Assembly (NCBI GenBank): GCA_024401435.1
Contig: JAKSLB010000022.1
Coordinates: forward strand, 1-49,164
Direction: 5' to 3'
Source: Paludibacteraceae bacterium
GTDB taxonomy: Bacteria; Bacteroidota; Bacteroidia; Bacteroidales; Paludibacteraceae
Length of the DNA stretch: 49,164 nt
The notes under the pieces: model-generated
Databases searched by the model: none
What the model saw: only the letters and a program-made list of their open reading frames with translations
What the model was told of the DNA's origin: nothing
Shown here: positions 1-7,931 of the stretch, piece after piece
Numbering within the stretch: the stretch's first letter is position 1
Layout: each line of letters opens with the position of its first letter
Program-made: the position numbers and the translations under genes

Positions 1-1
1 T

Positions 2-121
2 TGGGGTAAGAATTCAAAGGCTGCTTATGAAAGATACCAAAGAGAAAAGGAACAAGGTAGTAAAATGCAAGGATATAACCCAGTAAATGCTTACAATTCA
101 TATAGAGGTAGAAGTAGGTAG
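2..121 (+). CDS. C-terminal fragment of an upstream gene
   Basis: Open reading frame running in from the left edge and ending at TAG 119-121. The visible 39 residues are basic and polar, rich in K, R, Y and N, and end NSYRGRSR. The next gene starts 5 bases later, so the two are probably co-transcribed. Too little is visible to assign a family. Confidence 0.55.
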   Translation, partial: WGKNSKAAYERYQREKEQGSKMQGYNPVNAYNSYRGRSR

Positions 122-126
122 TTAAT

Positions 127-354
127 ATGTGTCCAATGTGTGCAAATTATATGGCTAAATATGGTTTCTTTCCAAAGGTGGGTATGCATATCTATACATC
201 ATCTGAAAAGAATTGTTGTCCAGATAGGGGTGTTGTTTCTTTTGTAAATAATAGATTGGTAAAGTATATCGTTGATGGTGTTGAGAAGGAAAAGAAACTT
301 TCAGACTTTATGAAATCATCTTGGGTTGACAAAGTAGCCGAATATAATAGATAA
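127..354 (+). CDS. Small cysteine-containing phage protein
   Basis: A 75-residue protein starting MCPMCANYMAKYG. It has a CPMC pair at residues 2-5 and a CC pair near residue 30, which could form a small metal site, although no named fold is recognised. It lies 5 bases after the preceding gene and 3 bases before the 478-residue gene, in one operon. No good Shine-Dalgarno sequence is visible. Function unknown. Confidence 0.6.
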   Translation: MCPMCANYMAKYGFFPKVGMHIYTSSEKNCCPDRGVVSFVNNRLVKYIVDGVEKEKKLSDFMKSSWVDKVAEYNR

Positions 355-357
355 TAT

Positions 358-1794
358 ATGAAGGAATTATACTTTTCATCTTGGGGTCAAGAAAAAACTT
401 ATGTTCCAAATAGATGGAACAAGTTAAATCTTATTAGTGAAGATATAAACTATTATCTCACGGCATTGTTGGAAAACGACAAGTATCTTAACAATACCCT
501 AAATGAAGATTCCATATACATCCCATATATAACGGATTTATCCGCTAGTGCCAATGATGACTTTTCTATTGACACAAGCACACTAAAATATGTTGATATT
601 GAAAAGGCTTATGACCTAGAAACAAAGAATGACATACTATATGTAAATAACGAACCATTCGGTCAAAAGTTCTCATCCTATTCACATGTATGCTATAATT
701 CCTCTACAAATTGCTATAATGACAATGAATACATATCGGCAGTAAATTGCATATATGACCCACATACATATAACAAGATAAGCATCTATTCAAGAAACGC
801 ATGGTATTCTAGGACATTAAGTCTAACTGGAAACAATAAAGAAGCACTTTTGTTTAGTCCTACAACAGTAATCACAAGAATGAATGGTGTTAATAGACAA
901 GATGGTTGTGTAAATACTTCATTAGCTAGACCTCAATATCCTAATGAATATAATGGAGCTGGAACTCCAGAAGGAAGATTCTTCTTTGACTATTGGGTAA
1001 ATCGTGGAATAAAAGGATGTTGTGATAGACTATCAGCATCATATTGTCAAGAGTTTGAAGATGTCGTAAATGAAATACCAATGGTAGATGGTACTGCTCA
1101 TGTATCAATTGAAGTTATTCCAGAGGATTGCACATTCCATTACTATGGTGATGTGTTCTTATACAACTCTAATGAATCTGATGAATATAAAACAGTTAGT
1201 GCATTGGATGCAAATAGAAACATAAGAAACGATGTGTTCGTAGAAACAACAATGAACCAAACAATACCTTTGTATTTTGACCTATGCCTTAAAATGGATA
1301 TGGGTAATTATTCTTATGCAGAAGGTGGTGTATCACATACACCAATGTCAGCCATTGAAGAAATACCTATAGTTGTTCAAAGTGGTATAACCATAACACA
1401 AAGTGAATATTCTTTACCATCATTACATATTGACTTCGCCTTGGAAAACAAGCCGATTACATTTTCCGCATATAGCTCTTGGACGGATAACGATGGTAGT
1501 CACAAGGAACTACATACTTGGACAGCCAAGCCTTGCAATATAGGTTTCGTATATCTATTGAAATTGACTGGTTGTTATATAAGTGCAAAAGGTGAAAATG
1601 ATGAAACTATTTGGAACTATGTCACCGCTACGAACGACTTACCATTCATAGATATGGCGAACACTGGTTCAAACATTCAAATAGCATCCGCATATAGTCA
1701 CAACAATCCAACATATATAGTTGAAAACATAGAGTGCGATATATACTTCAAGCCTGATAATAATGTCTTAACCTACTACACTGGAGAACAATAA
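358..1794 (+). CDS. Large uncharacterised protein, probably virion-associated
   Basis: A 478-residue protein with no catalytic motif that I recognise. It is rich in Asn, Tyr, Ser and Thr and beta-prone, like baseplate or tail accessory proteins. Its start (LYFSSWGQEKTYVPNRWNKL) resembles the start of the next gene (IYFSAFGEKNIPDTI), so the two may share an N-terminal domain. The ATG is preceded by TAGATAAT and then two bases, a variant of the start-adjacent motif seen at other virion-type genes here, and there is no Shine-Dalgarno sequence. It overlaps the next gene by one base (TAATG). A structural role is inferred from composition and context only. Confidence 0.6.
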   Translation: MKELYFSSWGQEKTYVPNRWNKLNLISEDINYYLTALLENDKYLNNTLNEDSIYIPYITDLSASANDDFSIDTSTLKYVDIEKAYDLETKNDILYVNNEPFGQKFSSYSHVCYNSSTNCYNDNEYISAVNCIYDPHTYNKISIYSRNAWYSRTLSLTGNNKEALLFSPTTVITRMNGVNRQDGCVNTSLARPQYPNEYNGAGTPEGRFFFDYWVNRGIKGCCDRLSASYCQEFEDVVNEIPMVDGTAHVSIEVIPEDCTFHYYGDVFLYNSNESDEYKTVSALDANRNIRNDVFVETTMNQTIPLYFDLCLKMDMGNYSYAEGGVSHTPMSAIEEIPIVVQSGITITQSEYSLPSLHIDFALENKPITFSAYSSWTDNDGSHKELHTWTAKPCNIGFVYLLKLTGCYISAKGENDETIWNYVTATNDLPFIDMANTGSNIQIASAYSHNNPTYIVENIECDIYFKPDNNVLTYYTGEQ

Positions 1795-2546
1795 TGATTT
1801 ATTTTAGTGCGTTCGGTGAGAAAAACATACCAGATACAATAGTTTCAGTCAACAAGGTAAATGCGGAAACAATAAGCAAGCAAATCTTTGGTCTTGAACT
1901 TAATGATGGGTTGATTAAGACACAATCCGTATATGAAGATAATGTAGGTGTAAATACATATAACATAGGTGGCGGTTCACAAACGGCTTCATTGTGTGGT
2001 GTAGTATATGGTCTTGAAAACAAAAATGATGTAATCAATCAATTGAGTACATACACAAATGCAATATCATATGTAAAGAAATACACAAAGAATAATATGA
2101 CATATCAAACTACAACTAGCGGTGATGACTATTACCTAATTACCATTGAAATGCCAGAAGGTAGTTCATATGTTGATTTAAGAATTTGGGGTAGGATAGA
2201 ATTGACAGAAGAATATTGGAATAGTCAAGAATCATTACATGAAATTATTCCAAATGTAAAACAAATGGGCACTCAAATAAGAGTGAATGGTGAAATAACA
2301 GTAGAACATACGGATGAAAGTGGTATAAAATCTTATAGTATGAAAAAAGACCATATAGCATATTCAATAGAATTCTTGAATGGTGTAGCCATCTTCAATC
2401 ATAAGATTACAAACATAGTAGAATTTACAGTCGGTTCTGGTGTTAACTGTGCTATAGGTGAATGGAACAAGGATTGGTCTAAAAAGGAAAACATCAAGGA
2501 CATTGAAATATATGTTGAGATTATCCCTAGACCACCAAAGATTTAA
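1794..2546 (+). CDS. Uncharacterised protein sharing an N-terminal motif with its upstream neighbour
   Basis: A 250-residue protein whose ATG overlaps the upstream stop codon (TAATG), so it is probably translationally coupled. The N-terminus IYFSAFGEKN matches the YFSxxGxEK pattern of the upstream 478-residue protein. The rest is beta-rich, with no signal peptide or membrane segment. Its end overlaps the end of the convergent 699-residue gene by 4 bases, with no terminator hairpin between them. It is likely a structural partner of its neighbour; exact role unknown. Confidence 0.6.
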   Translation: MIYFSAFGEKNIPDTIVSVNKVNAETISKQIFGLELNDGLIKTQSVYEDNVGVNTYNIGGGSQTASLCGVVYGLENKNDVINQLSTYTNAISYVKKYTKNNMTYQTTTSGDDYYLITIEMPEGSSYVDLRIWGRIELTEEYWNSQESLHEIIPNVKQMGTQIRVNGEITVEHTDESGIKSYSMKKDHIAYSIEFLNGVAIFNHKITNIVEFTVGSGVNCAIGEWNKDWSKKENIKDIEIYVEIIPRPPKI

Positions 2547-4642
2547 GGCTTTTGTTGACAAAACTCAACAAATACCCTACCATCCACTTGCAAGTCAACA
2601 CCATTGAATGTTAACTTTATAGTATCCGTATTCTTTATAGGTGCTTCCATATAGAAGTCAAAGTATATGTTGAAATCGGTATAGCTAGGGCCGTATGACA
2701 CATTATATGTGTTGTAATAAATCTTTTGATACACCAACTTGTCATTATAGAAAGCCTTCAACAATCCATTACTATTAAATCCGTGAACAGTTGTATATAC
2801 TTGACAACGGATATATCCCTCCGTAAATGACTTGAAATTGCTTGGCAATGTGATTGTCAATGAATTGAAATTCTTGAAATACTTTGGCATTGCCCTACTT
2901 ACATATGTCATATCAAGATGACCTTTTCCACTACAAAATGCCGTTTCTTGGGTTGTGTTATTTACTGTGTTGTAATAGTCATAGAAACTATTTGTACTTG
3001 TATATGAACCACCATACATTAGTGCATAGGAACTAGCTTGCGGATAACTATTGCCATCCTTGTCCTTCGTATTCCTCTCATAGCCTTGACCATTGTATAT
3101 CAATGTGTCAATTGGTCTAAATGTCTTGTTCCAATTGCATAACATTCCGTGTTGTCCACTCAATGGTGGAATTGCATTGTATGTTTGATATGAAGAATAT
3201 CCGTAATATGATAAATCCTTTATAGTTTCACTACCTACGAAATAACCATAGCAATTGTTTGTAATACTTTTTTCATCTTCATACACACAAGTCTTTTTTA
3301 CATAGTTGCATTGACCATCACCGTCCTTTTTGGCATTCTTCAAGTCATTTTCAAGAAGTTCATCAAACTTCCTTTCCAACTTATCACTTGCTTCACTTAT
3401 GTAATCTTCACTATTAAGCAACAATTGTCCTTCGGTGGGTTCAATTATAGTATTACTATCAAGGTTTTCATTTTTATTTGGGAACATATGTTTATCAAAC
3501 CTTTTAAACACATCATCCCTCAATATGAACCAATAATTGTCTGGTACAATGTCATCATTATATGTGCTACCAAGAGATATATTACCTTTATGATAGCATT
3601 CGCCACATATGGCTATGTAACTATCATTCACAACAGCCTTATGAAGTTCTCTAGCAACCAAAGCCCAAATAAATTTTGCAAATTGATATCTATACTTCTT
3701 CAACAATTCCGTATCAGAAAAAACTGCTGCATTTTGATATGTTGGATAAATAAACAAATCATCTAGATAATTTGTATATAGATTTCCACCATCCTTATTA
3801 AATGCCAATTTCAACAAGTCATATTTATTATTGATTTTTTTATTGTAAATCGGTTCGCCACCTGTAAGACCACCCAAACCAAGACCAGTACAATAATTAT
3901 TTTCATTTTCCGTAGGGTCGTTACATAAGCTAAATTGGTAGTTATTTTTGATGTATGGTTCTATAACAAACCTACATTCATAACCATTCATATTATATGT
4001 TTCATTGACCTCATATTCCTCATATGTAAAGTACATACCTAGATTGTACTTGGTAATGAAATATTCAATCCAAGCATTGAAATCACTAGGACAATAATTG
4101 TAGATGTTGTTTTCATTATTCAAAGCACATAGGGTATTATTTTTAAGGTCATTGTACTTTATTCCATACTTTGCGTAATCATCCTTGTAATCCTCTGGAT
4201 TGTTATTTATGAACTCTTTCAACCTACCATTGAATGTACAAATATTTTCAGAAAAACCACAATTGTTTCCTGCTATGCAATTCATTTCCTCATATTTAGG
4301 TTGTCTTTCAAACTTCTTTATATAAGCCAACAAGAACACAAGAATCATCATATCTTGTATGACCCTATTGTACTTTGATTCATAGCTATAAGCACCTGGC
4401 AAGAAAGAGAAAATCTTGTTTACTATGGTATTTGAATAATATTCATTATAATCACTGATATTGAACATATCCACCAATGTATAATAGAATGTCCCATAAT
4501 CAGAAAATGGGTCACAATCCGTTATAGCACTTAAAAACACATCACAGAAATAGTATTCATCCTTTTCGGTTTCACCTACCTTGAATGTGCGTTCCTTTAA
4601 ATTGAGATGGTATATCTTATAGACTTCATTCTTTTTTGCCAT
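2543..4642 (-). CDS. Large Asn/Tyr-rich protein, probably structural
   Basis: A 699-residue protein rich in Asn, Tyr and Asp with many cysteines in its middle part (for example NCYGYF and ETAFCSGKG). No enzymatic motif, signal peptide or membrane segment is recognised. The start has no Shine-Dalgarno sequence but carries TACATAAT two bases before the ATG, the motif shared with other virion-type genes in this window. The gene lies downstream of the acidic 141-residue gene and is separated from it by a terminator hairpin. Size and composition suggest a baseplate, tail or decoration protein; this is an inference. Confidence 0.6.
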   Translation of the reverse strand: MAKKNEVYKIYHLNLKERTFKVGETEKDEYYFCDVFLSAITDCDPFSDYGTFYYTLVDMFNISDYNEYYSNTIVNKIFSFLPGAYSYESKYNRVIQDMMILVFLLAYIKKFERQPKYEEMNCIAGNNCGFSENICTFNGRLKEFINNNPEDYKDDYAKYGIKYNDLKNNTLCALNNENNIYNYCPSDFNAWIEYFITKYNLGMYFTYEEYEVNETYNMNGYECRFVIEPYIKNNYQFSLCNDPTENENNYCTGLGLGGLTGGEPIYNKKINNKYDLLKLAFNKDGGNLYTNYLDDLFIYPTYQNAAVFSDTELLKKYRYQFAKFIWALVARELHKAVVNDSYIAICGECYHKGNISLGSTYNDDIVPDNYWFILRDDVFKRFDKHMFPNKNENLDSNTIIEPTEGQLLLNSEDYISEASDKLERKFDELLENDLKNAKKDGDGQCNYVKKTCVYEDEKSITNNCYGYFVGSETIKDLSYYGYSSYQTYNAIPPLSGQHGMLCNWNKTFRPIDTLIYNGQGYERNTKDKDGNSYPQASSYALMYGGSYTSTNSFYDYYNTVNNTTQETAFCSGKGHLDMTYVSRAMPKYFKNFNSLTITLPSNFKSFTEGYIRCQVYTTVHGFNSNGLLKAFYNDKLVYQKIYYNTYNVSYGPSYTDFNIYFDFYMEAPIKNTDTIKLTFNGVDLQVDGRVFVEFCQQKP

Positions 4643-4652
4643 ATATTATGTA
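4643..4652 (-). promoter_or_regulatory. Start-adjacent late-promoter-like motif
   Basis: On the minus strand, TACATAAT then AT then the ATG of the 699-residue gene. It is one of nine good matches with the same two-base spacing in this window and lies just downstream of a terminator. It may be a late promoter box or a translation-start element. Confidence 0.5.
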
Positions 4653-4658
4653 TATGAA

Positions 4659-4689
4659 AAATGCCTTGTGGAAAACCCACAAGGCATTT
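4659..4689 (-). terminator. Rho-independent terminator
   Basis: Arms 4661-4671 and 4677-4687 (ATGCCTTGTGG and its complement) form an 11-bp stem with a 5-base loop. On the minus strand a T-run follows. It lies just 3' of the acidic 141-residue gene. Confidence 0.8.
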
Positions 4690-4718
4690 CTATAGAAATT
4701 TTTTAGAAATGGAAGATA

Positions 4719-5144
4719 TTATGCTTCTTCGCCTTCTTCACCTTCAATGGCTTCATCACCATCTTCGGTGTTTTCAAGTTCATCTTCACCTTCGCCTTCA
4801 TCAAAGAGGAAAGTGTAGAGACCTTCAACAAGTGCGGAAACAATTTCTTGGTCAATTTCATATTCACTAGAAACATTTTCAACTAGTTCATCAAGGTCAA
4901 CTTCAATGTCTTCTTCTTCTGCGGTTTCAATTGCAGCGGAGAAGTAGTCAACAACGGACTTTAGAACATCCATTCTAGTTGCTTCACCTTCACCTTCGGT
5001 AGCACCTTCGGTATCACCTTCGGTAGGTTCTTCAACGGTTTCAATAGTTTCTTCGGTTTCGGCATCTTCACGGAGTAGCTTCTTGTTTAGTTCTTCCTTG
5101 GATTCCTTAATAACCTTTTCATTATGAGTCTTTAGTACAATCAT
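4719..5144 (-). CDS. Highly acidic protein, candidate prohead core or scaffold component
   Basis: A 141-residue protein with a basic N-terminal 25 residues followed by a very acidic body full of Glu, Asp, Gly and Thr (TEGDTEGATEGEGEA). L24-R25-E26 at the junction fits the L/I-x-E pattern cut by T4-type prohead proteases, with a basic targeting peptide before it. T4 head-core proteins such as gp67 are similarly small and acidic, but no homology is claimed. It begins MIVL, like the 290-residue protein at 43.9 kb. TTATAAAGG lies upstream and a terminator follows. A role inside the head is inference. Confidence 0.6.
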   Translation of the reverse strand: MIVLKTHNEKVIKESKEELNKKLLREDAETEETIETVEEPTEGDTEGATEGEGEATRMDVLKSVVDYFSAAIETAEEEDIEVDLDELVENVSSEYEIDQEIVSALVEGLYTFLFDEGEGEDELENTEDGDEAIEGEEGEEA

Positions 5145-5375
5145 CGTATTACCTTTATAAAGATTTTTTTTGAACTTTTACCACGGAATTGTGGTCTTAA
5201 ACCAAGTTTAGGATGGTTTACCCGTTCAAGGGAGCATCAACCTATATACCTTATATATTATTTATGACAATAGTGGAAAGAAAAATCAACCACTAAAAGA
5301 TGGTTGATATAAATTTCCGCTAAAATTAAAATTTTCCATAACTTAAAATATAAATAATATATAGATTATTGGAAT

Positions 5376-5470
5376 GGGCAAGATTCTAATGATAGGAAAT
5401 AAGTTTTTTTAAAGCTAGAAATGGCTATATCCTATTGGTACTTGCCCTACTAATAGGATATTTTGTTTGT
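5376..5470 (+). ncRNA. Structured leader RNA upstream of tnpB (copy 1)
   Basis: GGGCAAG (5376-5382) can pair with CTTGCCC (5441-5447). Inside lies a GAAA-loop hairpin (5413-5426). CCTATT (5431-5436) can pair with AATAGG (5452-5457), crossing the first helix as in a pseudoknot. In copy 2 the first helix becomes GGACTGG/CCAGTCC, with paired changes that preserve pairing. The CCTATT/AATAGG hairpin ends in a T-rich stretch just before the tnpB ATG, so attenuation is possible. Structured RNAs ahead of IS605 orfB genes have been described before; I cannot tell whether this belongs to that class. Confidence 0.6.
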
Positions 5471-6742
5471 ATGAAGAAAGGATTAGAAATACGATTATAC
5501 CCAAGCAAGGAACAAAGAGTTCTAATAGATAGAACTTTAGGTTGTTCTAGGTTCGTATATAATCATATTCTAGCCTTGAAAAAAGAATTGTGGGAAGATT
5601 ATAAGTCATCATTCAATCCTAATCTAAAATCCTTTAAAGAAGAATGGAAGTTCTTAACTAAAGTTCCAAGTCAAGCACTAGCTAACTCTTATATGGACTG
5701 TTTACAAGCATACAACAATTTCTTTAATTCCATAAAGAAAAAGACAAAGCAAGACATAAAATATCCTAAATTTCATAAGAAAGGACAAAAGGATTCATTT
5801 AGAATTGCTTGTACTTATAGTAAAAAAGGCATTGGTGACATAAGAATTGAAGATAAAGAACACATTAAAGTTCCTAAACTTGGAAATGTTAAATTCAAGA
5901 ACTACAAAGATGTTGATTGGTCTCAAGTTCATATCTACAATATTACTATCAAGAAAACACCAACTGATAAGTATTTTGCTAGTATTTGCTGTGAATTATC
6001 TGAAAAAGAATACATTGAACCTAAATTTTATTCTTGTGGGTTTGATTTGGGATTAAAAGATTTCTGTATTTTTGACTCAGGTCAAGTTATTGAAAATCCA
6101 AAGTATTTTAGAACTTCACAAATAAAGTTAGCAAAAGAACAAAGAAAATTAAATCATTGTACAAAAGGTTCTTCTAATTACAAGAAACAAAAGTTAAAAG
6201 TAGCTTTAATACACGAAAAGATAAAGAATCAAAGAAAAGACTTTCAGCATAAATGGTCAAGGCAAATAGTGAACGAAAACCAAGTCATTATAAGCGAAGA
6301 CTTAAATGTTAGAGGTATGTTAAAAAATCATAAATTGGCTAAAAGTATAGCTGATGCTAGTTTCTCTAGTTTCTGTGATATGATTGAATACAAATCTAAA
6401 GAAATGAATAGAACTTACATAAAGATAAGCACATTCTATCCAAGTAGTAAGTTATGTCATTGTTGTGGTTACAAAAATACTACACTCAAATTAGCAGATA
6501 GAGAATGGACTTGTCCTAATTGCCATACATATTTAGATAGAGACAATAATGCAGCTTTGAACATACTTCAAGAAGGTCTTAAAATTTTAAAATGTAGAAA
6601 TACCGTGGGAATAAGCACGGGAAGTGATAAATCACTAAAGCCTGTTGATACTGGTTACAAAAGTAATCTTGAGCAGGAACCAGTCATAGCAAGTGGTTTT
6701 ACCACTTGCCACGCTGGAAAATCAACTGTCTTTAGCAGTTGA
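5471..6742 (+). CDS. tnpB: TnpB (IS605 OrfB-type) RNA-guided nuclease, copy 1
   Basis: A 423-residue protein of the usual TnpB size. It opens MKKGLEIRLYPSKEQ, the typical N-terminal helix-turn-helix region. RuvC residues are intact: Asp in GFDLGLKDF, Glu in IISEDLNV and Asp in LDRDNNAALNI. The zinc finger is CHCCGY...CPNC. ATG 5471 is chosen because copy 2 starts at the same residue; a longer frame from 5435 would run through the structured leader. TnpB nucleases use an omegaRNA from the 3' part of the element to cut DNA beside a target-adjacent motif. The last 45 or so codons overlap that RNA region. Both copies look functional. Confidence 0.92.
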   Translation: MKKGLEIRLYPSKEQRVLIDRTLGCSRFVYNHILALKKELWEDYKSSFNPNLKSFKEEWKFLTKVPSQALANSYMDCLQAYNNFFNSIKKKTKQDIKYPKFHKKGQKDSFRIACTYSKKGIGDIRIEDKEHIKVPKLGNVKFKNYKDVDWSQVHIYNITIKKTPTDKYFASICCELSEKEYIEPKFYSCGFDLGLKDFCIFDSGQVIENPKYFRTSQIKLAKEQRKLNHCTKGSSNYKKQKLKVALIHEKIKNQRKDFQHKWSRQIVNENQVIISEDLNVRGMLKNHKLAKSIADASFSSFCDMIEYKSKEMNRTYIKISTFYPSSKLCHCCGYKNTTLKLADREWTCPNCHTYLDRDNNAALNILQEGLKILKCRNTVGISTGSDKSLKPVDTGYKSNLEQEPVIASGFTTCHAGKSTVFSS

Positions 6743-6751
6743 TTGCTTCAT
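6595..6751 (+). ncRNA. Putative omegaRNA of TnpB copy 1
   Basis: The region overlaps the tnpB 3' end and runs to the element end. It has successive hairpins: CCGTG/CACGG, AGTGAT/ATCACT, ACTGGTT/AACCAGT, AAGTGG/CCACTT and ATCAACTG/CAGTTGAT. In copy 2 the second becomes AACGAT/ATCGTT, a compensatory change. By analogy with known TnpB systems the guide would be the sequence just past 6751, which is antisense to the end of the sigma-factor gene. The 5' limit is approximate. Confidence 0.6.
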
Positions 6752-7554
6752 GCGTATGTATTTTTGTACCTAGGTATAAAGCCACCACAATCCTTTTGTG
6801 ATTGCTTTTCCCTAAAAATCAAGAATTTATTGTAGATATTGACCTTAATCTTGTTAAATGCGGTGTTTTCGGTGGTTTTCTTTGTATTTTGTATGCCCTC
6901 ATTGGCATTCTTCATCATTTTACGGAAAAGCAACTGCTCACTTGTCTTTAAGGTCTTCATAAATTGGTTTAGGAGTTCTATGGTCTCAATTTCCTCACTA
7001 TACTCCATACTACCCATATCACCGATACATTCACCTATTGTCCTATTGCCATCCCCAGACTTTTCATCATCAACAGGTTTGTCTAGACTTACTCCGTGAA
7101 TGTCCAATTCTTCAACTTGTTCATAGTTTCCAAGTTTCACTTGCACTGGTATCCAAGTCTTTTCCAACATAGCATTTTGTATGCTTGTATGTCTCCAATG
7201 CATAGCTGCGTATGATTCAAACTTGCATTGGTTGATTAGTGAAATCTTGTAGTTACGGATGGCATATTCAAATGCCGTATACATATATCCGTAAATGTAT
7301 TGTAGATTGATGTTGTTGTTCTTGAATGCTTGCCTATCCTTGAAGAACAACTTGATACAAGAACCGAAAAATAGTATATCCCTTGCCCTATATTTCTTCT
7401 TGTCTATTGGATATGTCAAATCCTTATCCAACTTGGCATAGATTATGATTGAACTATATAATCCGTTCTTGTAGAACCACTTGTATATGGATTCATAACT
7501 TGCCAACATTTGTTTGCTTATGTCTGATGTACATTCTATTCTTTCTGTTTGCAT
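6748..7554 (-). CDS. Phage RNA polymerase sigma factor (gp55-like)
   Basis: A 268-residue protein. Residues about 82-140 look like sigma region 2: a helical stretch, then CKFESYAAMHWRHTSIQNAM and ending IPVQ, matching the FxSYAxxxIRxxI...IPV signature. Residues about 195-255 (KTSEQLLFRKMM...TENTAFNKIKVNIYNKF) could be a region 4-like helix-turn-helix. T4 gp55 is shorter and directs host polymerase to late promoters; a similar role is inferred. The start has a good AAGGAA site. The stop codon TGA lies inside the GCTTCAT right end of the TnpB element, so the C-terminus was probably changed by the insertion. Confidence 0.7.
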   Translation of the reverse strand: MQTERIECTSDISKQMLASYESIYKWFYKNGLYSSIIIYAKLDKDLTYPIDKKKYRARDILFFGSCIKLFFKDRQAFKNNNINLQYIYGYMYTAFEYAIRNYKISLINQCKFESYAAMHWRHTSIQNAMLEKTWIPVQVKLGNYEQVEELDIHGVSLDKPVDDEKSGDGNRTIGECIGDMGSMEYSEEIETIELLNQFMKTLKTSEQLLFRKMMKNANEGIQNTKKTTENTAFNKIKVNIYNKFLIFREKQSQKDCGGFIPRYKNTYA

Positions 7555-7743
7555 CGTTCCTTCTCTTGAAACATTGGTTAAAATTTAGGTTTTTATTATG
7601 CTATTGGCAACTTTTTTGTGTGTCTTTCACCAAGATTTTTCGGTAATTTTTTGTATGCATTTCTAATGCCTAAAACATTATCAGGTAAGGTTTTCACATA
7701 CTTCGTAGCGAATAAAGCAATAGGTTAAAATATATAAAGACTA

Positions 7744-7772
7744 TTGACATTTTTTCCTACTTTTTATATTTT
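7744..7772 (+). promoter_or_regulatory. Sigma70-like promoter for the small RNA
   Basis: TTGACA 7744-7749, a 17-base spacer, then TATTTT 7767-7772; TATATT at 7765-7770 is an alternative with a 15-base spacer. Expected initiation is near 7779. No open reading frame of credible length follows before the terminator at 7919. Confidence 0.6.
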
Positions 7773-7778
7773 TGTCAT

Positions 7779-7919
7779 AGGTTCAACAAACCAAGTATGA
7801 CCTAATGATTACTTGGTGCTTTCATTAAAAACAAAAAGATGAAACAAAAGACTTAAAAACACCTAACCAAAACACCCACCGTTGAACCTAGAACCACTTG
7901 TCCAAGGTGGTTCTTTTTT
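7779..7919 (+). ncRNA. Putative structured small RNA of about 140 nt
   Basis: Bounded by a TTGACA/TATTTT promoter and a terminator, in a 377-base gene-free stretch. GGTTCAAC (7780-7787) pairs with GTTGAACC (7881-7888) to close the molecule. Inside, ACCAAGTA (7790-7797) pairs with TACTTGGT (7810-7817), and TTTCAT with ATGAAA forms another hairpin. The first internal loop carries GTATGACCTAATGATTAC, which recurs with one change in the terminator loop at 8796-8813. Function unknown; it could be a regulatory RNA or a protein-binding decoy. Confidence 0.6.
7889..7919 (+). terminator. Terminator of the small RNA
   Basis: GAACCACTTG (7891-7900) pairs with CAAGGTGGTTC (7903-7913) with one bulge, followed by TTTTTT. 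The next gene's start-adjacent motif begins only a few bases later. Confidence 0.8.
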
Positions 7920-7921
7920 CA

Positions 7922-7931
7922 TACATAAGGT
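7922..7931 (+). promoter_or_regulatory. Start-adjacent late-promoter-like motif
   Basis: TACATAAG, then GT, then ATG 7932. The gap between the terminator T-run (7919) and the ATG is only 12 bases, and no Shine-Dalgarno sequence fits. If this gene has its own promoter, the mRNA must begin at or very near the ATG. Confidence 0.55.

Larger units (their letters stand above)
5274..6751 (+). mobile_element. IS200/IS605-type element with tnpB only (copy 1)
   Basis: Boundaries come from comparison with copy 2 at 17.1-18.5 kb. The left end starts at (T)GGAAAG and contains a hairpin, 5284-5291 with 5301-5308 (ATCAACCA/TGGTTGAT), enclosed by GGAAA/TTTCC. The right end contains ATCAACTG/CAGTTGAT and finishes GATTGCTTCAT. 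No tnpA transposase is present in the element or the window, so movement would need one in trans. The insertion abuts the 3' end of the convergent sigma-factor gene, and the element supplies that gene's stop codon. Confidence 0.8.

Noticed and set aside
5435-5470. Longer tnpB start (12 extra residues)
   Set aside because: Copy 2 has no such extension and the bases belong to the structured leader. MKKGLEIRLYPS is the normal TnpB start.
7570-7740. Gene in the stretch between the sigma gene and the small RNA
   Set aside because: Frames are short and lack ribosome sites. The sequence is AT-rich without recognisable coding pattern.
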